Shown: one piece after another, positions 60,047 to 64,000 of the stretch
How the letters are laid out: the number at the start of each line of letters is the position of its first letter
Position numbering within the stretch: the stretch's first letter is position 1
Source of the DNA: Bryobacteraceae bacterium
GTDB taxonomy: Bacteria; Acidobacteriota; Terriglobia; Bryobacterales; Bryobacteraceae
NCBI GenBank assembly: GCA_025928545.1
Contig: JAICJH010000034.1
Coordinates: 1-64,000, forward strand
Reading direction: 5' to 3'
Length of the DNA stretch: 64,000 bases
Notes under the pieces: model-generated
Seen by the model: the letters and a program-made list of their open reading frames with translations, nothing else
Told to the model about the DNA's origin: nothing
Database searches by the model: none
Program-made: the position numbers and the translations under genes

Positions 60047-61309
60047 TTACATGATGTCGGTGTCTTCGCGAACCACAGGCCGCACAGTACCGTCTTTGCG
60101 GTTCAGATCGTCAGCCAGAATCACAGCCTCCGCCAGATCCCGCATCGACCGCCTGAGCCGCCGGCTTTCATTGCGAAGCCGCAGATAGGCCTCTTCTTCC
60201 GTCAGGCTGTGTTTGAGCTGCAGAATACCTTTCGCGCGTTCAATAAGCTTGCGGGCTTCGAGCGTGCGCTTCATATCCAGCGTTTCCGACATCAGCCGCG
60301 CATTCTTAATCGCAATCGCAGCCTGGCCCGCCACCACAGTCACAAAACCGATTTCCTCGTCGGAAAATGTGCGAGCTTCGCGGGTATAGATATTGATCGA
60401 CCCGATCACCTTACCCATCGAAAGCAACGGCGCCGCCAGACCCGATGCCAGCCCGGACTTGCGCGCCAGTTCCGGATAGCGGAACTGCTTCTCCGCATGA
60501 ATATCGCGGATGACAACCGGCTGTCCGTCGCGAATGACAGCTTCAATCAGAGAGCCTTCCATCCGGATCGGCATGCGGTGCATGTAATCCGGCGAAGAAC
60601 AGCGTGCCGCGCTCACCATCAGTTCCTTCTTTTCTTCATCCACCAGAAGAATCGAGCAAACCGCGGAATCGAGCGTCTCCGCCACCATCTCGGAAATCGC
60701 CTGAAGAATTCGTTCCAGATAACTTTCTGCCGAGATCGTCTGTGCAACCGCGGCCAGAGTTTCCATCCGCTTCACGGCGCTCAGCGACTGGTCCGCCAGC
60801 TTGTGACGGCCGATCAGTCCGCCCATCTGCTCCCCGATGAAAGTAACGAGCGCGACTTCATCGGAAGAATGCTGATGCGGCTCGCAATGATGCACATTGA
60901 TGACGCCGATCAGTTCTCCGCTGCTGACCAGCGGAACCGAAAGAAACGCCTCGTAAGTGTCTTCCTGAAGTGAACTGAAGCTCTTGAAACGGGAGTCCGC
61001 CGACGCGTTCTTGCCCAGCGCAACCACGGAATTGTGAACTGCTACCCAACCCGTGATGCCCTCCCCCATCTTGAGCCGGACTTTGCCGATTTCCGCATCG
61101 TGCGGCAGTTGCGAAGCCCGCAGCACAACTTCATTGGTGGCGGTGTCGATGAGATAAACAAGACACGCATCGGAATTGGTAACGTTCATTGCGAGACTGA
61201 CCAGTTCGCGCAAGACGGATTCCAGATCCTGATCGGAACTCACTATGCTGCTGATACGGTGCAGGAGGGTTACCTGACTACCAGTGTTTTCTGCCATTGT
61301 GGGTGCCAT
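60047..61309 (-). CDS. GAF-GAF-ANTAR regulator
   Basis: 420 residues; an ATG at 61297 is an alternative start. Two GAF domains (about 20-165 and 190-335: ITGWVAVHNSVVALGKNASA, EAFLSVPLVSSGELIGVINV, LASGLAAPLLSMGKVIGSIN) are followed by an ANTAR domain (about 350-405: LEARKLIERAKGILQLKHSL, TEEEAYLRLRNESRR). ANTAR domains bind paired RNA hairpins and stop transcription terminating early. The GAF domains would sense small molecules. No target hairpin pair could be assigned. The 208 bases before it hold a weak hairpin (61438-61454) and no gene. Confidence 0.9.
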   Translation of the reverse strand: MAPTMAENTGSQVTLLHRISSIVSSDQDLESVLRELVSLAMNVTNSDACLVYLIDTATNEVVLRASQLPHDAEIGKVRLKMGEGITGWVAVHNSVVALGKNASADSRFKSFSSLQEDTYEAFLSVPLVSSGELIGVINVHHCEPHQHSSDEVALVTFIGEQMGGLIGRHKLADQSLSAVKRMETLAAVAQTISAESYLERILQAISEMVAETLDSAVCSILLVDEEKKELMVSAARCSSPDYMHRMPIRMEGSLIEAVIRDGQPVVIRDIHAEKQFRYPELARKSGLASGLAAPLLSMGKVIGSINIYTREARTFSDEEIGFVTVVAGQAAIAIKNARLMSETLDMKRTLEARKLIERAKGILQLKHSLTEEEAYLRLRNESRRLRRSMRDLAEAVILADDLNRKDGTVRPVVREDTDIM

Positions 61310-61517
61310 ACTCGTGCGGCCGATTACGAATTGTTACGGCCCGAAACCCCAGTCTACGGGTCGGTGGCAGGGTTGGTCCAATTCAATTTTTGTATGGTCT
61401 GGATGCGCGAATCCGGTCAGGAGTGGTAGTCTTTTTTCTCAATGTTTTGTTGAGATTACATGGAAGGTCGGATTTCTCACTCCCGGCTGGATTCGCCCGC
61501 CGGATTACTGAATTACG

Positions 61518-62087
61518 TTACCGGTAAGTCTTGTCGTCCAGATGACTGAAGTCGACGCCATCTTTCATTACACCAATCGTGACGATCGCGAAGGTGAAGA
61601 CTTCCGACCCCGGCTCCAGATGGCCACCGAAGGCATGGTCCGGGTTCGCTAATGTCATATGCGCATGAATCTGCCCGTTGATGATGTAGCCGTTCATAGA
61701 GATCATGTCGGCCGGCGCGGTGGGATCCTTCTCGAACATGTTCTTCGACGGCATGTCGCGATTGCTGACCTGATGCAATTGATACCCGCGCACCGAACCC
61801 GCGCCTGCCAGAATCACGGCGTTTTTGATCTTCTCCTGCGCCACCATTTTTTCGAGGCCAGCCAGCAGATCTGTTCCGAATTTGAAACGAAGAGTCACAA
61901 TTCGGTCGAATTGCCCCTGAATCGCGTAAACATCCGGGACTTTGTCGCTGTTCGATTTCGTATCGTCAATCGGGTTGGGTGACCGATTCGTTTGTTCGCG
62001 GCGTGTCTGCTGAGCGGAGGCGAGGGCAACGAGGACGAGTAACAGGGCGGTGCGCATAGGTACATTATGCGCACGTTTTACCTTCAT
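61518..62087 (-). CDS. Exported PPC (DUF296)-domain protein
   Basis: 189 residues from the ATG at 62087, which overlaps the preceding stop as ATGA; an ATG at 62057 is the alternative. A signal peptide (about 10-26) is followed by a Ser/Asn-rich linker and a PPC/DUF296 domain (about 58-189). The motif QIHAHMTLANPDHAFGGHL keeps the metal-site histidines and GSEVFTFAIVTIGV matches the core. PPC proteins are usually cytosolic or DNA-linked, so export here is unusual. It is the last gene of the cdaR-glmM operon. Confidence 0.85.
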   Translation of the reverse strand: MKVKRAHNVPMRTALLLVLVALASAQQTRREQTNRSPNPIDDTKSNSDKVPDVYAIQGQFDRIVTLRFKFGTDLLAGLEKMVAQEKIKNAVILAGAGSVRGYQLHQVSNRDMPSKNMFEKDPTAPADMISMNGYIINGQIHAHMTLANPDHAFGGHLEPGSEVFTFAIVTIGVMKDGVDFSHLDDKTYR

Positions 62088-62370
62088 TTCCGCCGAAAGT
62101 CGAATTCCTGAATCAGCGGTGGCCTTTTGTCAAAATCACTGTATCGGATCCACGTGGGCCGCACGACAAAGTAAACGATACCCGGCCAGGTCAAACGCTC
62201 CGGACCATCGGGCCAGGTCTGGAAATAGATCGCCTGATAGCGCTCCAGTTCCTGCGACTTCAGTTCCTCGGCGACTCCTTCATACTGAACCGCCTGCTCG
62301 CCGGACCGGTCGTGCCGAGCACCCCTAATTTGCAGTTGGTAAGAAACCGGTAAAGCTCCGCTTGAGACAT
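62084..62370 (-). pseudogene. Broken pyridoxamine 5'-phosphate oxidase-like gene
   Basis: From the ATG at 62370 the protein begins MSQAELYRFLTNCKLGVLGT, TGPA, the normal start of a PNPOx-fold protein. It then loses frame near 62313. A second frame continues with VQYEGVAEELKSQELERYQA, IYFQTWPDGPERLTWPGIVY and FVVRPTWIRYSDF to the stop at 62084, which is the normal C-terminal half. The middle, about 45 codons including cofactor-binding strands, is missing at the junction GGTCC/GGCGAGCAGG. The gene cannot make a full protein. The position between glmM and the PPC gene shows an operon with internal decay. Confidence 0.78.
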
Positions 62371-62376
62371 GCGGCC

Positions 62377-63735
62377 TCAGCCCAGATCTGCGTGTATCGC
62401 ACCGGTGACGCGTTCCGCGAGCCGCTTCACCTGCGCATCCTCCAGGCCTTCCACCATGACGCGCAGCAACGGCTCCGTCCCGGAATAACGGACCAGGATC
62501 CGACCCGATCCATTCAGTTCCGCCTCGCACGCGCGGATTTCGCCTGAAACGTTGGGCAGTTCTTCCAGCGCCCGCCTTTCCTTCACCCGCACGTTGAGAA
62601 GCAGCTGCGGATAGACAACCAGATCGGCGGTCAGCTCATCCAGATTCGCGCCGGCAATTACCGCCGTTTCCAGCACCTTCAAGGCGGTCAACATGCCATC
62701 GCCCGTAGTCGCGTACTCGCGGAAAATAACGTGGCCCGATTGTTCTCCGCCAACCGCAGCCTGGCTCCGCACCATTTCTTCCAGCACGTACTTGTCGCCC
62801 ACCGGAGTGCGCACCATCGTAATTCCCAGCCGCTCCAGCGCCTTCTCCAGGCCCAGATTCGACATCACGGTGGAGATCACCATGTTCCCAGTGAGGTGTC
62901 CGATCGCCTGGAGCCTGCGGGCGGCAATCAGCATCATGGCGTCGCCATCCACCAGCCTGCCGGAAGGAGCAATCATCATGGCGCGATCGGCGTCGCCATC
63001 GAAGGCAACACCGGCGTCGGCGCCGCTGGCCAGCACCTGAGTCCGAAGATTTTCCAGATGCAGTGCGCCGCAATCCAGATTGATGTTTCGGCCATTCGGC
63101 TCGCAACTGATCGCGGTAACCTCGGCCCCGGCTTCACGGAATAAATCGGGAGCCAGCGCCGAGGCCGCGCCGTTGCCACAATCCATGACGATCTTCAGCC
63201 CGGCCAGTGGCTGTTTCGAAGCAAGAGTCGACAGCAGGAAATCCAGATAGGGCCTGGTACTGCACGCAGCCGCGAGGGGTTCGGGCTGAATCTGTTCCGG
63301 CACTTCGGGAAGAATTCGAAAAATCGCCTCTTCCACTTCGTGTTCTTCGGCATCGGGCAGCTTGTACCCGGTGCGCGCGAAAATCTTGATGCCGTTATCC
63401 TCGAACGGATTGTGAGACGCCGAAATCATGACGCCGGCCGAATACTGGCCGGTCCTCGTCAGATAAGCGACTCCGGGAGTCGTCAGCACTCCGGTACAAG
63501 CCACTTTCACGCCGGCGCCGTTCATGCCGAGCCGCAGACCGTGAGCCAGTTGCGCCGCGATGGCGGGCCCCGATTCGCGGGTATCCATCCCGATCAGCAC
63601 CGGCAAATGCCCCAGCTTCTGCCGATGCAGATCTTCCGCCAGCGCCATTCCCAGGGCCGTTATCGTGCGGGGATCCAGCGGCGTTTTGCCTGCCGTTCCG
63701 CGGATTCCATCTGTTCCAAAAAGCCGTTTTGCCAT
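62377..63735 (-). CDS. glmM: Phosphoglucosamine mutase
   Basis: 452 residues from the ATG at 63735 (MAKRLFGTDGIRGTAGKTPL); a TTG at 63762 would add nine residues. The phosphoserine is S107 in MISASHNPFEDNGIKI, the metal site is AFDGDADRAM and the sugar loop is VGGEQSGHVIF. The C-terminal RYSGTEPLLRVMVEG closes the active site. It converts glucosamine-6-phosphate to glucosamine-1-phosphate for cell-wall and lipopolysaccharide precursors. It follows the cdaR-like gene as in the classical cdaA-cdaR-glmM operon of many bacteria. Confidence 0.98.
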   Translation of the reverse strand: MAKRLFGTDGIRGTAGKTPLDPRTITALGMALAEDLHRQKLGHLPVLIGMDTRESGPAIAAQLAHGLRLGMNGAGVKVACTGVLTTPGVAYLTRTGQYSAGVMISASHNPFEDNGIKIFARTGYKLPDAEEHEVEEAIFRILPEVPEQIQPEPLAAACSTRPYLDFLLSTLASKQPLAGLKIVMDCGNGAASALAPDLFREAGAEVTAISCEPNGRNINLDCGALHLENLRTQVLASGADAGVAFDGDADRAMMIAPSGRLVDGDAMMLIAARRLQAIGHLTGNMVISTVMSNLGLEKALERLGITMVRTPVGDKYVLEEMVRSQAAVGGEQSGHVIFREYATTGDGMLTALKVLETAVIAGANLDELTADLVVYPQLLLNVRVKERRALEELPNVSGEIRACEAELNGSGRILVRYSGTEPLLRVMVEGLEDAQVKRLAERVTGAIHADLG

Positions 63736-63745
63736 GTTTGAAGTG

Positions 63746-64000
63746 TCAGCGGGCTCGTTCAACCCGAACCTTCACTGTAACCCGGGGGGCGCTGGCAAAA
63801 CGAAGTTCGGCATCGTCGATATAGGTCGAGAGTTCCTGGGGCTGGTCGGCGCGCGTCAGATCGAAAGGATCTGTCAGCGCCTTGCGCGCGGCATCCACCC
63901 GACTCTCCGGACCTGTAACGACAAGTTCGGGCGGCTCGATGGTGACTTTGGCGATGGCCATTCCGCGCGGCAGCGTGCCGGAATACGATACTTCCACCGG
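63746..64000 (-). CDS. cdaR: CdaR/YbbR-domain protein, C-terminal fragment
   Basis: The 5' end lies outside the window. The visible 85 residues form a YbbR-type beta domain (VSYSGTLPRGMAIAKVTIEP, PELVVTGPESRVDAARKALT) and end with VTVKVRVERAR. YbbR domains make up CdaR, the regulator of the diadenylate cyclase CdaA. Its stop lies 10 bases before the glmM start, as in cdaA-cdaR-glmM operons, so the missing part should include a membrane helix and the cdaA gene should be upstream. Confidence 0.85.
   Translation of the reverse strand, partial: PVEVSYSGTLPRGMAIAKVTIEPPELVVTGPESRVDAARKALTDPFDLTRADQPQELSTYIDDAELRFASAPRVTVKVRVERAR

Noticed and set aside
61438..61454. Hairpin CTCAA...TTGAG upstream of the GAF-ANTAR gene
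   Set aside because: Only a 5-bp stem with a 7-base loop; too weak to be called an ANTAR target or terminator.
1..64000. tRNA, rRNA, CRISPR array, insertion sequence or phage region
   Set aside because: The intergenic gaps were read on both strands. No tRNA-like fold, repeat-spacer array or transposase gene was found.

Overview
The window is GC-rich and reads as chromosomal DNA from an acidobacterium close to the Bryobacterales / 'Candidatus Solibacter' group. This rests on several families expanded in that lineage: two very long TonB-dependent receptors with an N-terminal carboxypeptidase-regulatory-like domain, a TIGR03435 (DUF3738) secreted protein, two CRTAC1 (FG-GAP/UnbV) proteins, a large ankyrin protein, a CE15-type esterase, an alternative complex III fragment and the hopanoid enzyme HpnH. 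No rRNA, tRNA, CRISPR array, prophage or insertion sequence was seen. The assignment is inference from gene content, not from a marker gene.

Layout. 0-0.65 kb: the start of an alternative complex III operon (pentaheme cytochrome ActA, then ActB with a Tat-like start). 1-6.3 kb: a PqiA-like membrane protein, a small orphan, an FKBP isomerase and a MoxR-like ATPase/VWA pair. 6.5-11.2 kb: a beta-helix protein with a collagen-like insert, a frameshifted VOC gene and two orphans. 11.3-16.5 kb: a GAF-fused alpha-glucan phosphorylase with an MscS channel, and a possible papain-fold protein. 16.5-24.4 kb: a TonB receptor divergent from an XRE/periplasmic-binding-like regulator, a beta-propeller protein, DUF763 and a secreted orphan. 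24.5-32.6 kb: a TonB-C protein, the ankyrin protein, small secreted proteins, a broken redoxin-like gene, the TIGR03435 gene between two direct repeats, and hpnH with a coupled gene. 32.7-39.2 kb: CE15 esterase, SGNH hydrolase, amidohydrolase, a degenerate peptidase and a thiolase. 39.3-51 kb: the second TonB receptor, then two CRTAC1 proteins, a SCO1-like copper protein and a TPR protein in divergent pairs. 51-56.5 kb: tpiA-deoB, a Gfo/Idh oxidoreductase and a deacetylase/ACP/ketosynthase trio. 56.6-60 kb: a six-gene overlapping operon with an ECF sigma factor. 60-64 kb: a GAF-GAF-ANTAR regulator and the cdaR-glmM operon, which carries a broken oxidase gene and a secreted PPC-domain protein.

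Much of the content is secreted or envelope-associated: polysaccharide uptake and breakdown, respiratory and copper proteins, and envelope precursor supply (GlmM, HpnH). The most distinctive non-coding structure is a family of seven short repeats built from a 10-bp unit, lying mostly just after stop codons. Three broken genes and at least eight candidate leaderless promoters were also seen. No single clearly new multi-gene system is proven. The best candidates are the deacetylase-ACP-ketosynthase operon, the coupled sigma-factor operon and the repeat family.
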